Source: Unio delphinus (lineage: Eukaryota > Mollusca > Bivalvia > Unionida > Unionidae). From it: a stretch of 64,000 nucleotides of DNA. Both the position numbers and the translations under genes were made by a program. The notes below the pieces were generated by a model. That model ran no database searches, had not been told where the DNA came from, and saw only the letters and a program-made list of their open reading frames with translations. Positions 45,022 to 57,269 of the stretch are shown here, piece by piece. The stretch covers positions 1,716,001 to 1,780,000 of the forward strand of contig JAQISU010000164.1 of the NCBI GenBank assembly GCA_029339505.1. The letters run 5' to 3'. The number at the start of each line of letters is the position of its first letter. The first letter of the stretch is position 1.

Positions 45022-46979
45022 TCAGTTATTAATGGCTAGTTGATTTTTTTTAAGGTTTGGCTGCCCATCTTGGAAGTCTTTACACTGACAAAATTTCTTC
45101 AGTGTGAAGTCCTCAATACAGTCCGCTTGGTGACCATACATGTTTATCCGGCTGATATCTCCTACCACTTTATATGTCTCTGTGTCAAGGTCAATACGGA
45201 CAGTGGCTTCGAGAAGGGCGTTTCCTGGGGTGGTTCGAATCACAATTTGGATGTTTTCAAATGAATTTTTTCCCTTGGATTCGGAGGAATCGAGCGATGT
45301 GGAAAGTTTTAGTGCATTTATAATCTCAGCAAGAATAAGATGTTCACAAAGTTGCGGATATGGTAAAATAATTTTCGTCACTTCATTATAAAGAGTGAAT
45401 GCTGTTCTTTGAACCATCTTGTCAGTAATTGGTAATTGGTGCCGCTGTCTGCACATGCACCAGTGCGGAAGAATACTAGCCTCTTCACATCCTCTATTAA
45501 TGGGAATCTCCCTGAACCATCTTACGCCTCGCGCAGTTGGATCTGTGGGCATCTCTTTTGGTTTAAAATAAAGGATGTCTTGCAGAGTTTCATAGACATC
45601 AAATGGCGTTGATAGCCTGTCTTGGTTGAGTTTAAGATGTTTTGTAATATATGGATATTTTTCTCGCAGCCATTTCGGCACAACAATAAACATAAATGGC
45701 AGACGTTCCTCCACCCTTCCTACAAATGTTTCACGTATTTTACTAAATCTAATTCCATGATCACTGTAAAAGAATAGTACAGTTTTATGAAGAAGCCCTT
45801 CCTTCTTTAACTTTTCAAAAAAACTTGGAATAAGGTTCATCCGCTGCGCCGGCGCTATTGATGTCGTCATGTGTCAGCCTCGTTATAAAGGTGAAACTAA
45901 AATAAGGACCAGATCTAAATGTATCGATGAAATCGTATACATAATTGATAACAATTTCGGTTTCTAGCCGATCTTGAAAGCAGTGGTGATTATTAAACCA
46001 CAAAGACTTCTGCAGTTCCAGTGCAAGACTAAACGGACGATTATAGTAATCAGCTGGAGGAATTCTGAAACCGTTTTTCTTGTAATCAAATATAGCGACC
46101 TCGGGTGCATCTTCAGCTTATAGTGTCCTGTATTCATGACTAGCAAATTGTTTCCAGATGAAGTTATAATTATCAAAGGGACCATTAATACTTGTTTCCT
46201 TATTCGGCTGATACGAAACGGCCCATTGTCATTGGAACAATATTGACAAAGGTGTTGTCTGCAACTTTGGTGTAGCCATTCATCTCTATGGCACCTAATT
46301 CACCTACGAGGAGCTTTCTCGTATTTTCTAACTGTCGAATGGAATTTAGCCTGGACACAGAATCGATTCCTATCATAAGAACATTTAAGGTTTCTGCGGT
46401 CTTTGATTGCGCATATTCTCTTAATCTACGGCTACGTACAACACTGTCTGTTGTACTGCGGTGAATGAAGGCATGAAAGTTTATATAGATTTTTAAATCG
46501 CTAGAATTGTAACAGGTTACACGTATAAAGTCGTCCTTCACGCTGAGAGTGCCATTAAATGGTTCACTTTCTTCGAGATATCTTATGAAATCGTGATCAG
46601 TTTCTTCGTGTTTCGGTCGATAAATTGACTTAAACGTACAGTATTTAAGGTCTCCATAATAAGGTGGTTCCTTTACAGCAGTCCAGTTTATAAATAGTGT
46701 AATTTCTCTCTGGAACGTCAGAGGAACCCGTTTTGAACATAGCTGGGGACCTCCACGGCGAACAAGATGGCGGATTGAAATATCAAGGGGATCGATGTTA
46801 GGTATTTTGCAGGATGGCATGTTCACTAAATATGCACTAGTATTTGGTCCAAATATCTCCAAATGTGTCAACCGTGTTTGCTTCCCAAACAAGAGTGCAA
46901 ATGAAGATAAAAGGTATACCAGAATTCCGATAGATGTCAAGAACAGAAGCTTTTTCACGGCCGACTGCAAACGAGGCAT
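45022..46979 (-). pseudogene. DUF229 (alkaline-phosphatase-like) membrane protein, disrupted
   Basis: Minus strand, about 650 codons without introns. The N-terminus has an uncleaved anchor (about residues 10-32, LLFLTSIGILVYLLSSFALL), giving a type II protein with the bulk in the lumen or outside. Family motifs are in order: LNVLMIGIDSVSRLNSIRQL with the metal/nucleophile segment, GYTKVADNTFVN, RLTHDDIN, FYSDHGIRF (metal-binding Asp-His), RETFVGRVEERLPFMFIV and LSTPFDVYETLQDIL. Three lesions are seen: a frameshift at about 46,195, an in-frame TAA at 46118-46120 and a frameshift at an A7 run at 45817-45823. A splice acceptor (TTTGCTTTCAG) precedes the ATG by 13 bases, hinting at a 5'UTR intron. 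The substrate of DUF229 proteins is not established. Sequencing error could explain the A7 lesion, less easily all three. Confidence 0.85.
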
Positions 46980-46999
46980 GATCGTTAATCTGAAAGCAA

Positions 47000-47838
47000 A
47001 TTAACAACAAAAAAGCAATAAAAATACAAAACAAACGACTTTAACTAAAATGAACAAAATTACCACAAGACATAAACTTAGTAACCACGGACGTACGTGG
47101 AGAATAAAGGTAGGCAATTTGCTTCCCCTCTCCTCGGGTTTTAACTAATGCATTTTTGCAGTAAGTCAGGAGTATGATACAAACAACCGCCCACTAACAA
47201 CAATCAACCCCATAGAGACTATCGGAGCTAACCGCCCTCCTTGACCTATTGGAAACACTTTGAAGGCTCGTATCTTTGATTTAGGATTTTCCCAATCCTC
47301 CTACGTACGCCCGTGTTAGAAAATGCAGTGTAAAATATATACCGACGTACCTTAAATATATTGTAAGGGACGAATAGCATGTAATTATGTTTAAAACAAT
47401 TCTGATCGAATAATTTCAAAGTTTAACATGCTACCTTTTTTAAAAAGGTCGGATAAGTTTGGAGACATTTTTATTACATATTTGTAATGACAGCAAACGT
47501 CTAGTTCTGAGAATACGAGAAAAATGTATGTTTGGACCGAAAAGTGCCCTTTATTTGTCTCGAGTGCAAATGTTCATGCTTACATACAAACTCAGAAGCG
47601 CCTATAAAGTAATGGACATGGCATATATGCAATCATTAAAATCTGACAGACATCGATAAATGTTCATGTTTTGGTGACCTTTTGAATTTCCGGTCAACCT
47701 ATCCCCCACCCCCCAAGCTATCATACAAAGCATTGCAAGTTCGTGTTAGGGAGAGTTATCGTCAGTAATTATGCTTTGAATGAGATGCGTCGCTTTCAGA
47801 AATTGAAAGTTGCGATTTCAATCAAAAGGACAACATAA
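47000..47838. other. Upstream region of the DUF229 gene, no gene recognised
   Basis: Would hold the DUF229 promoter and 5'UTR exon on the minus strand; neither can be placed. Short frames only. Confidence 0.35.
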
Positions 47839-47839
47839 C

Positions 47840-48118
47840 ACGACGTCTTATTGGTGTCTGTGAGATCAGGACAAACGACTGAGAACTGGGGGGTGTTTCC
47901 ACAGCGCTCTCCGTTGCGGATCACTGCCATCTCACCTGTCTGCGTGGGTTCGAGTCTAAGATTCGGCAAATGTAGTTATGTGGGAAAGCTGGTCAGTAGT
48001 TTCTCGTGGATCGGTGGTTCTTTCAGGGTTTTTTACCGGGTTCTTTCTCCACCAATAATACTGGCCGCCATATATAGCCTATCATGTGCTGAAAAATGGC
48101 GTTAAACCCTACCACTTC
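47840..48118 (+). mobile_element. tRNA-derived SINE, copy C (full)
   Basis: Head CAGCGCTCTCCGTTGCGGAT with box B GGGTTCGAGTCTAAG, middle GATCGGTGGTTCTTTCAGGG, and tail CCACCAATAATACTGGCCGC...TGGCGTTAAACCC. The 3' end abuts other sequence just before the LINE end at about 48,318. Confidence 0.8.
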
Positions 48119-48329
48119 TGGATACTGATTTTAATCAGATGCGCAGCCTTGCGAACGATTGAGTTGAGGAGACACATACATGTACATTGCGCGCCATTTG
48201 TACATTATCTTCACTACCAGTTAAGATATTGTAAATTATACTTATATTTTCGATTGTTGATTCGAAATTGATTAACATTATTATCTTCAGTGTTATAAAT
48301 CTTAATATCATCATTGGCACCTTAGTCTC

Positions 48330-48850
48330 GGGAGACCATGCGGATAGCGCCCTTGTCGTTTCGTCTGTCTCTGGGTTGTTGGCATAGTCTGTTGTGACTG
48401 TGGAGTCCTATGCGCGAGTGGCAGTTACTCTTGCAGTTTGTGCAGACATGCTGGGAAGCCTGAGTTGCTGTGATTGCTGTCACGTGACCCTTTCTTACAC
48501 GTTTCTCTGCCGACAATTGGCCTCTCCTCGTAACAGCGACTGATATACCCTTACTTACTGTCAGTCTCCAGGTGCCTCGGTTCTCGGCCAGCACTTCTCA
48601 GCCATCAGGTGCGATGTCACATGCCTTCAGATCCCTCTTGCACGCATCCTTGAAACGGAGTGAGGGTCGGCCGACTCTTCTCGTGCCACTGGACAGCTGT
48701 CCATATAGGATGTCCTTTGGCAGCCTCCCATCCTCCATGCGTCGGACGTGTCCCAGGCATCGTTTGCTCAGCAGGGAGAACATGCTGTGGATATTTGCAC
48801 GCTGCAGGATTTCGTTGTTTGGGACACTGTCTTGCCAGTTAATTTTCAAG
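48330..48850 (-). pseudogene. LINE C-terminal region with zinc-finger-like motif
   Basis: It begins with a post-RT segment (KINWQDSVPNNEIL, CLGHVRRMEDGRLPKDILYG, RVGRPSLRFKDACKRD) and continues with a frameshift to a Cys/His cluster, CTNCKSNCHSRIGLHSHNRL followed by Cys. It follows the linker directly, so the join marks the deletion. Confidence 0.8.
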
Positions 48851-48856
48851 ATGCGT

Positions 48857-49940
48857 TCATTGGAGCATTGTTTTGTACGCTATAAAGGCTTTTTGTTTTT
48901 CCTCGATTAGTGGCTCCATCCTTGTTAGGTGTGCGTTGAACCAGTCCTGACTGGGTCGTTCCTTTTTGCCAAACGTGGACATGGCTGTTTTATAGATGGC
49001 ACCCTTCATGGCGTTCCACTTGGCTGTGGCGTCGTGCTCTGACAGGTCCTGGAGAGCCTTGTCCAGGGCTGACACATACTCCTGCACCTTGGAGGGGACC
49101 GACATATGTGTGGTGTTTATGCGTGGGTATCCTTTTGGTTTAGAGGGTGTATTGTCTTTGGCTGTAGTCGCACCCTGCTGCTCACGAGGGCATGGTCGGA
49201 GTCGCAGTCTGCACTGTGGTAGGTTCTGGTGGAGAGGACGCTGTTAAGGGCAGAGCGCCTGGTGATGACCAAGTCAAGTTGGTGCCAGTGATGGGACCTG
49301 GGGTGTTTCCATGACACTTTGTGTTGTGGCTTACCCTTGAAAAAAGTGTTTGTTATGCACAGGCCATGGTAAGTGCACAGCTCCAGCAGTCTTTGACCGT
49401 TTTCGTTGGTCTTTCCAGTACCATGATATCCGAGTCAGGTAGGCCATGACTCGTGATCCTCACCTACTCTGGTATTGAAGTCGCCGAGGAGAAAAAGTGA
49501 TTCGTGTTTGGGACATCCTTTAATCTGATCGTGCAACTGCTCATAGAACTGATCCTTTGTGTCTTCTGAAGACGAGAGGGTGGGGGCGTAGACACTGATG
49601 ATATTGACAGGACCTGCAGCAGTGGTGAGGCGGATGGACAAGAGACGCTCAGTGCCCCCTGTGGGAGGTTCAACCAAGCCCAAAAGATTGTTTTCGATGG
49701 CAAATCCCACTCCGTGCTGACGGGGTGTTCTCAGATTTGCGATCCTTCCAGAAGAAAGTGTAGTTTTCCTCACTGAGGGAGCCACTAGAGGCCAGTCTAG
49801 TTTCCTGGAGGGCAGTTATGCTGATATTTAGCCTGGTGAGTTCTCTATCGATGATGGCCGTTTTCCAGGTGTCATCCACTTCTCTGAGGTCATCGGAGAT
49901 GCCTGTATACATGGTGCGCACATTCCAGCTTGCAAATCGA
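48857..49940 (-). pseudogene. LINE AP-endonuclease domain and linker
   Basis: Motifs of the APE-type endonuclease appear in order over three frames: ASWNVRTMYTG-like start, ALQETRLASSG (catalytic Glu), IISVYAPTLSSSEDTKDQFY, FLLGDFNTRVGEDHESW (Asp-Asn), WHQLDLVITRRSALNSV and CDSDHALVSSRVRL (Ser-Asp-His). Linker: WNAMKGAIYKTAMSTFGKKE. Frameshifts occur near 49,690 and 49,440. Confidence 0.85.
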
Positions 49941-50889
49941 AGAGCTGGAGTCTTCTTTATTGGTTTCTTTTTCTTTTTGTCTGGTGTGGAATTTTCAGCT
50001 GCTTGTCATGTTAAGCAACACACTGAGCTCCAGACACCCACTGGAGCAGGCAGACGATGGCGGGTCAACACCTTATTGACCGGGGGCTGCCCGGCTTGAG
50101 GCGGGCGGTAGTTGGCCAGTGGGACATGATGATCCTCCCACAGTCAAAGCTGACCCGTGGCATCCCTTCCCTACGCCAATCGGGTGGGACTTATAACCCG
50201 TAAACTGTCAGCTTCCGTGTTGTTTCCTCACTTAGTAGCGAGACTGGAGTGACCTCTCCAGGGCGCAAGCCTGGGCATGGAATATGGAGATCCTGGGTTG
50301 CCCAGTCGGCAGGATCCCCCTCTCGTCCTTGCTGGTTGGGTCCAAAGAAATGCTGAGCATGATATTTGGCACCAGTTTTGATACAGGAGCTGCCGGAAGG
50401 AAGTCGTAGTCGACATCCAGCCGCCTTGGGGCTCCACTCCGGATTTTCTGTCTGGGTTTACTCTCGTAGCCTTTCCTTCTCCCGAAGATATCCACAAGGC
50501 AGTGGAGCCATAGGTTCTCAATCAGACTTTCCTTCTAGAAAAATTGCCTTGACCAGGCTAACGAGCTTCATCTACCCGGGTTTGGAGTCAGAGTTTCCCT
50601 TCTCTTAGACTGGCTTCCTGCCAAGACTAATGAGCCCAGTCTGCGCTCCCAGTTATCCCGCCGAACACTCGGTCGCGCCAAACAACAGGCTCTGTGAAAA
50701 CAAGGGTCCCTGCATGAAGGTGCTGTTGTGGACACAATAGTGTAGGAGAGGCTATATGCAAGTAACCTCCTGTCCATCAGAGCGAGACAGTGGTCCTGCA
50801 GCGATCACTACACCTGGAAAGGAGAGGCTATGAGAGACCCTTCACTTCCATTTGGCAAGCGGGACGTCAGGCCCAGACCTTGCACCCCC

Positions 50890-53800
50890 TTAATCTTAAT
50901 CTATACTTTTGATAACATGCCGACGCTATGTCTCTTGTTTCAAGCACAGGTGTTTTGATTTGCGTTTGTATCTCTGATAGGGCTGGAAGCAGCCCGGTAC
51001 GGTATAAACTGTATATTCGGCCAGAAATCGTCATAGAATAATGGTTACAGGAGACTAGAAATGAAAATTTTTATTTTATAAATGTAATTCTGTATAAATT
51101 CTAATTCGAAAATAATGTTTATTAAAAAAATATTGTGTGCGGATATTGATTATATTGCGAAGAAGATACCATGATTCCGTAAATTGCCGAGTATTTCTGA
51201 GTTTTAATGAGACGACAGATCACGTGGTCTCGTGACGTCATACTAGCCAGTCCTTGTATACAAACAGAAACAAGGCAAGCAAGAAAGGCCATTAAAAACG
51301 GTTTTCATCGGAAGTAATTTTTCACACACACAAAAAAACACCCCACAAATAAATCTGCGAGGAGGAAATCATACGTAATTAATTTAAACATTAAGAAGCT
51401 TCCTTTCTATGATTCAATTACAGTGTATTGTACATGCATGCTACAGTTAGCGTATTGACAAATCTGTAAGTATATACATGCCTGGTTAAAATAGTTTACG
51501 TACTATGGTCAGTGCTGAAAGAAATGTTTTAAGCACAGACCCCGGACTGATGACTTAAATAAACTTACTAGCCCTGACTGAAATTCCACAAACCCGAACA
51601 GTTCATATCTGTTAACTTTCAATTCCGAGAAGAAAGAAAGAAAAAAAATCCCAATTTTGGAGGTATTTCCTCCCTATCTCGTAATATCTCTCTTGATTTT
51701 TCGCAGTTAACTCCCGATTATTTCAATATGTCTGTCAATTTTCATTTCTCAGAAGAAGAAAAACCATATATAAATTTTTATCAAGTGTGCAATCCACAGA
51801 TGCCATATTCTACTTTATCACTTGTGAATATTGTAGTGAAGAAATAATTAATATCACACGACACTTTTTGTCTTCAGTAAATAGTTTAAGATTAAACATT
51901 ATTCACGTAAATTTCAGATTGTTTAACTACTACAGACGTGCTTCTTGTAAAAACAAAAGTTGTCACCAATTAGTTTAAAACGCATGAATGATCACAATGA
52001 AGGCTGCGTAATTTTCTCTACAAACAAAATCTCCATTTCCGCCAAAGAAAATCGGCCAGTTAACACCTGACATTCCTCTACCATATATGTAAAGTTTCAT
52101 TACCATGATTAAATTAAAAGAAGGAATAAAATAAAATATGCGACGCAGTATATGTGCCCCTAAAAAAACTAATTCAAAATAAATATTTCATTCAGTAAAC
52201 AGTGTTACATATATTAACACTTAAACTAAAGGAAATAGGGTGAGATATAAAATGTGGGAAAACAATGGCCACATACATGTACGGTAATGTTTGACTGCAG
52301 ATTTGAACTCTTGAAATGAAGTCTTTGGCTTCGAAGTTACAACAAAATTGGGCATCGTTTATTTGCCAATGAATTTCTGGTGCTTACATACACACTCTGT
52401 AGCACATGGTTTCTTTGAATTATGTCAGAGGGCCAGTCCTTTTCACAGGATAAGTGCAATGATAAGGAATAATTGTTAAATTGTTAAACTGCCATTATGT
52501 TTGTGTACTTAATTCTAAACTCTAACTATTATGCAGAACAGAATATGAAAAAGGGTCTTGTCCTGGGGGATAATAAGGCGTATCACAGGGAGAAATGGCA
52601 TGTCCCATGGGCGCTTGCACAATGGGGCAAATGGGCGGGGTCAATAGTCGCCTCCCCCAATTTCTATTGTCAGCCAGTCATGTGAAACTTTGATTTTATA
52701 TCGGATCTCTTTTCTTTTAATCGCTGCTATTGAAATTGCCCAAGGGACAGTTTTATAGCAGTTCCAATCATTACAGATTACCGTTTATAAATTTTACGTG
52801 TAATAGGCATAGACTGACAGGTTGTTTTTTTTTTTAAAAAAATCTAAGATTATTTAAAATTGTTTTTCTCGAAACACGACCATGTCAAGCATTAAGAATC
52901 TTATTATTTTTTTTAGAAAAGCTTCCATTCGATTAAAGTCAGATCTCAATTTCACATAGGACAGTGGTGACTTTAGTTAGATTGTGATCTTGAAGAAGAA
53001 AAAACATTTACTCATTTCATCAGCACGATCAGTTGTCGGGCTGTCATATTTTTATTAGCACTTACTCGGCCTTCTGCCTATTTTCGTAACTCGTACGTTT
53101 CACACTCTTTACCAGTATTTAAAATATACAATGGCATGTCTGGAACAGTTTCAACTTTTAGTCTAGGCTTAGCATTCGCGTATCCTAGAGGTTCTATTTT
53201 TCAGGATCCCTCTGGTAACATTCTTTTGAGAAATTAATGAGCACGGAGTGTTGTATGGTGTTGCATTGAAATCGACTCGCTTGTAATAATGTATCCATAC
53301 TTTCTTTATGCCTTTATCATTTGGAAAAGAGAAAAAAAATGTTGTCCACAGCCTTTTCTTAATGTGCTATTTACACCCGTAAGCAATTCAAAATCGCCAG
53401 TCGGGATGCTGGAGTCGCTACTATGACGTCACATCACGAGAGTAACCGAATAGGTGCGGAAATTTTGCATACGAGGTCACGGAAATTCAGCTCTTCGAAC
53501 ATATGCCAATATTTAAATACTGGGATTGCGGTCGCATATAATACTTCAGAATAAGGTTTTCTTCTATTGTGTTGTTTTTATTATGCTATATTTCTATTGG
53601 TTTATGGTCTCCTTTAAACTTGTCATTGTAGAAAATGTTTAAACTGAATACTTAAAAACGTCTAATTAAAATGACGCCAATAACAATGTGAGATATGTAA
53701 ACAAAGCTTACCTCAAAGGCAAACAGTTTCCGGTATTCATTGTACAATTACGTGCAAAAAAATAAAGTCATATCGAAGTGATCTTGGCCCCTTTTCTAAC

Positions 53801-54430
53801 TAAAGATTTTGCAATCTTTTATCTTTAAAATTGAATTTTAAAATTCAGTATTTGAAATTTTAATCGATAATGCATAGCCAGAATGGTAATGTTAACAATT
53901 AAACCACTAGTCCACAGATAGAATTCGTATACTTCTTCACATGTCCAACATAGTTACAATTTTGGGTGTAAAGTATCAAAGCATACAATGTACAGTCATC
54001 AATAATGGAAAAGTTTATCATATAAAAAATATGTATTTCTGCTTCCGACTGTATTGGTAAGAAAGAACATTCTGTGCACGATACAATCTATAAAGGTTTA
54101 TCATGGATGAAACTGTGATCATAAACACGTATACGTAGAAATAGTTCGTTCGTAGAGCATAAAATGTAGGTCACCGTGACTTTCTTTGGTTTCAAACGTG
54201 TAGCAGCAACAGAGATGCAATCCAAGTATCACGTTTTATGATTGAAACATACACATCAATCAATAAACAGACTTTCAAGAAAGTAACTGAACTATGAAAT
54301 GTAGGTTACATATAACTCTTTTTGCGAACAGGATATAGAACGTATCCATTCGCCGAGTTTCATAATTCTATCTAAGACATTACGCCTAGAACTTGTGGAA
54401 AATCTCAGGTGGTCCTGAGCAAGTTTAGAG
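50890..54430. other. No gene recognised
   Basis: Largest gene-poor stretch. TGACGTCA palindromes (CRE-like) are at 51233-51240 and 53424-53431, the first next to a CACGTG at about 51221. No supported exon follows either. Confidence 0.4.
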
Positions 54431-54433
54431 GAA

Positions 54434-54485
54434 GCTGCAGTGGCTCAGTGATTAGCGTGGTGGACTTAGGTTCGAGTTATCAAGC
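54434..54485 (+). mobile_element. tRNA-like SINE head remnant
   Basis: TGGCTCAGTGATTAGCG resembles box A and GGTTCGAGTTATC box B, 30 bases apart. No cloverleaf or CCA end could be drawn, so it is a SINE head rather than a tRNA gene. Confidence 0.35.
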
Positions 54486-54489
54486 ATTT

Positions 54490-55770
54490 CGAATGAACAA
54501 ACTAAACTTTAATCAATTGCCAGTTAAACAACAGGATGACTATAAACCAAAACGATGTAAATCTCTCTAAGATGAAGGATGATTGGAAACCAAAACGATT
54601 TAAAATAGTAAGTTTCTTATGTATACACCTATCTCAGCTGAGAAATTCAAACTCATCCAATAAATACATTGGGGCGGCAGCACTTTCAACACCGTCCATT
54701 GAAAGGAAATTAAAACAATATGTACTTGAACATAGGGATTGAGGGTCGGTCCAAAGACTAACAATATAAAACTGGGACGCCTAGTTCTACAATGTAAGAC
54801 AAAGACCCTGATAGATATGATGGGGCAGGGTGGGTGAGCGTTAGATCCTACTTTTTCACCCACTCAATGAAACATATTCGCTTTTCACAATTAGTTTGCG
54901 AATATCTTCTCTATCTATCTGCTCGTTTTCTGATGTCCCAAACCTATAAAACCAGTTAATTTATCTGCAGTGAGATATTTTCTTTCAGCTAGAATGTACG
55001 TACGAAAGCCAGTGTCTATTTTAGGGTTATGATCAGAGGCGGAAGTGTCAGGCATTGTGATGTTTGTAACGCATGGCTTCTTAGTATGTGATGAAGGAAG
55101 GTCAAACTAGTCAAGTCACGTACATGCGCACAGAAGCCCGAACACACTTTTGTCCGTACGTCGACTCGAACATGTAAAATATAAAACATTGCTTCCTCGA
55201 CAATTGTACGCATGTGTCAATTTCAAACTCTCGCATCCATCATTCCCTCCCTCCGCACTTTGAATGAACAATTAGAAGCAACTAATCGCAAAGCAGCCAG
55301 GACGTAAACCGACGGAATTCGAAGTCAACCATGTGCTTTGTTGTTTCTGTGCTTGTTCAGAATGCACATTTGGCGAATTACCTAGTTTATACGTTTTGTC
55401 GCAAAACCCTTTTTTTTCTTTCAGTGGATAATCCACGTTTCCAAACCATTTAAATATTATTTCCTATGTCTACTGGTTTGATACGTTTATTTTTTATGTA
55501 GCTTGATTTAATATATATGATGTCCAAGATAAAAGGTTATTGGTAATTCGAACAGGCTTAACATGGTGGGTGGGTGGGTGTTTTATAACGTATATAACAT
55601 GTAGCAATAAGTGCGAAGATATACATTAGTAATTTAAGAACCTGTCATAGTAACGGTCGGTGATAATTTGTTTTGCGGAAAATCTGTTATTAGCTAATGT
55701 AGGCAGTTTCATGATGAGTAATAGTTCACGGCATTGAGATAGCATTGAGTGACAGCATGATAATCATGGT
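54490..55770. other. No gene recognised
   Basis: Short frames only. At 54,530-54,605 a 35-40 bp segment (AACCAAAACGAT) is duplicated in tandem. Confidence 0.4.
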
Positions 55771-55774
55771 TCTT

Positions 55775-55865
55775 ACAATGGCTTTTCCGGGTTCTTCACC
55801 AGTATTACTGGCCACCATGTATAGCCTACCTGGTGCTGAAAAGTGGCATCACCCCCACCCCAAAC
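55775..55865 (+). mobile_element. SINE tail fragment, copy D
   Basis: TCCGGGTTCTTCACCAGTAT, TACTGGCCACCATGTATAGC and GTGCTGAAAAGTGGC match the tail of copies A-C; the head is missing. Confidence 0.7.
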
Positions 55866-55954
55866 GAAAACAAAAACATTGTAGTCCTCTCTTATTGCTT
55901 GTAGACTAATCAATTTGCAATGGGCGTTATATTTTTCTTATAGGGCAGGGCACC

Positions 55955-56055
55955 TGGTATCCGAGTTACTAAAGGCGCTCTCCTTTACCCATCACTGCTA
56001 TTGCATCTCTGTCCGCGTGGGTCAGAGTCTCTGGCTCATCCAGTGTGGGTATTTT
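55955..56055 (+). mobile_element. SINE head fragment, copy E
   Basis: AAGGCGCTCTCCTTTACCCA and CTGTCCGCGTGGGTCAGAGT match the tRNA-like head of copy C; the tail is missing. Confidence 0.65.
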
Positions 56056-56360
56056 TAGGAATATATCTCCCACTCCCTTCCCCCAAGCTTTAAAAAAAAA
56101 TTGTCCAATCCAAGTCCCTTTCCCCCACCCCCAATAAAATAATCGGTCCATATGCAGGCTAGCATCATACGCAAAACTGTAACGACTTATACACGTACAC
56201 ATCTGTACGAGGTTAAACCGAGATAGAAAGCAGACTTCTCACGTTTGCAGGGAGACCAATGAGCACGTTTTTGAAAGATCGAATGAAAACAGTTTCAAAA
56301 ATCCTTGTGTAGCTACGTACACCTTAACGAAGTAGGCTATCTGTCGTAATTATAAATGAG

Positions 56361-56455
56361 ATGGTTGTTGCTGTTGTAATGTTAACGCCGTTTTGCAGCA
56401 TGTTATGCTATCCATGGCGGCAATATGTATGGTGGGTTGAAGAACCCAGGAAGCG
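56361..56455 (-). mobile_element. SINE tail fragment, copy F
   Basis: On the minus strand: GGGTTCTTCAACCCACCATA, TTGCCGCCATGGATAGCATA, then AAAACGGCGTTAAC and GTTGTT-type repeats. Confidence 0.7.
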
Positions 56456-56724
56456 CGCGCCTTGGACAACTGGGGGTCCCGATTACTATGATGGTAATGC
56501 AAACCTTAAGGCTACAACAAAATGGGTGAAAAATAAACGCCCAAAGTATCAGGGAATGATCATTTAATTTCAGGTAGGGGGATATGATTCTCTCAAGCAA
56601 ACTTTTTTTTAATATAATGGATACAACAATTTGAGCGATGAATCTCTAGTGTTATAAATCAGACCAAGAATATTTTGTTCAAGCTACAACACACTCAAAT
56701 ACGTAAACACACACATTAAATGGT

Positions 56725-56726
<2 letters not shown>

Positions 56727-56793
<67 letters not shown>

Positions 56794-56887
56794 GCAATAT
56801 TTGGCATACACGAGCATCATCAACCTGTGCATGTATTAGGTGGCAGGGGATGCTTTTGTAAATAGGCCCCTGTCAGATTTCCTAATT

Positions 56888-56957
<70 letters not shown>

Positions 56958-57024
56958 TGTGTGTATCTATTAGGTGGTAGGGGATGGTTTTGTAAAATAG
57001 GCCCCTCTCACATTTCCTAATTTA
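56727..57024. repeat. Tandem duplication of about 165 bp containing (GA)n
   Basis: (GA)n followed by TATTAGGTGGCAGGGGATG, TTTTGTAAATAGGCCCCTGT and TTTCCTAATTTAA occurs twice (GA tracts at about 56727 and 56892), with few differences. Confidence 0.85.
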
Positions 57025-57269
57025 AGGCTATACTATAGTGTGATACTTGTTTAATATATAGTATTGTATTATTATTTAGTAATTAAAGATATGGATATAT
57101 TTCTGAATTTGGAGTTTCGGACTCCTGTTGTTGAGACTGTAGACAGTGAAATACCAAGCGTCGCCTTGGAAGAAGACCTATCCATCCGTAGCAGTAGACA
57201 TTTGGATTCAAGAAAATATCTCAAAAACTACAAGGATGGTAACAAATTTGAATTGCATTAAGTCGTTTA

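Larger units (their letters stand above)
48318..50890 (-). mobile_element. RTE-like LINE, RT domain deleted
   Basis: GC-richer than its surroundings. On the minus strand it runs from a 5' region (about 50,890-49,950) through endonuclease (49,940-49,120), a pre-RT linker (to about 48,860) and then the extreme C-terminus (48,850-48,330), to a 3' end GGTCTCCCGAGACTAAGGTG near 48,318 followed by an ATGATGATATT tail. The whole RT is absent. Several frameshifts show it is dead. Confidence 0.85.

Noticed and set aside
47895..47960. tRNA gene-like sequence with boxes A and B
   Set aside because: It is the head of a SINE; the same arrangement with the same tail occurs in several copies and no complete cloverleaf can be drawn.
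49818..50777. GC-rich frames on both strands at 49.8-50.8 kb as host genes
   Set aside because: They are the 5' region and antisense of the LINE; no domain was found in them.
51233..53431. CRE palindromes TGACGTCA at 51233 and 53424 as promoters
   Set aside because: Two 8-mers without a following exon or TATA context are weak evidence.
57094..57238. Protein-like frame (MDIFLNLEFRTPVVETVD) ending at a GGTAACA donor-like site
   Set aside because: No acceptor, partner exon or family could be recognised.
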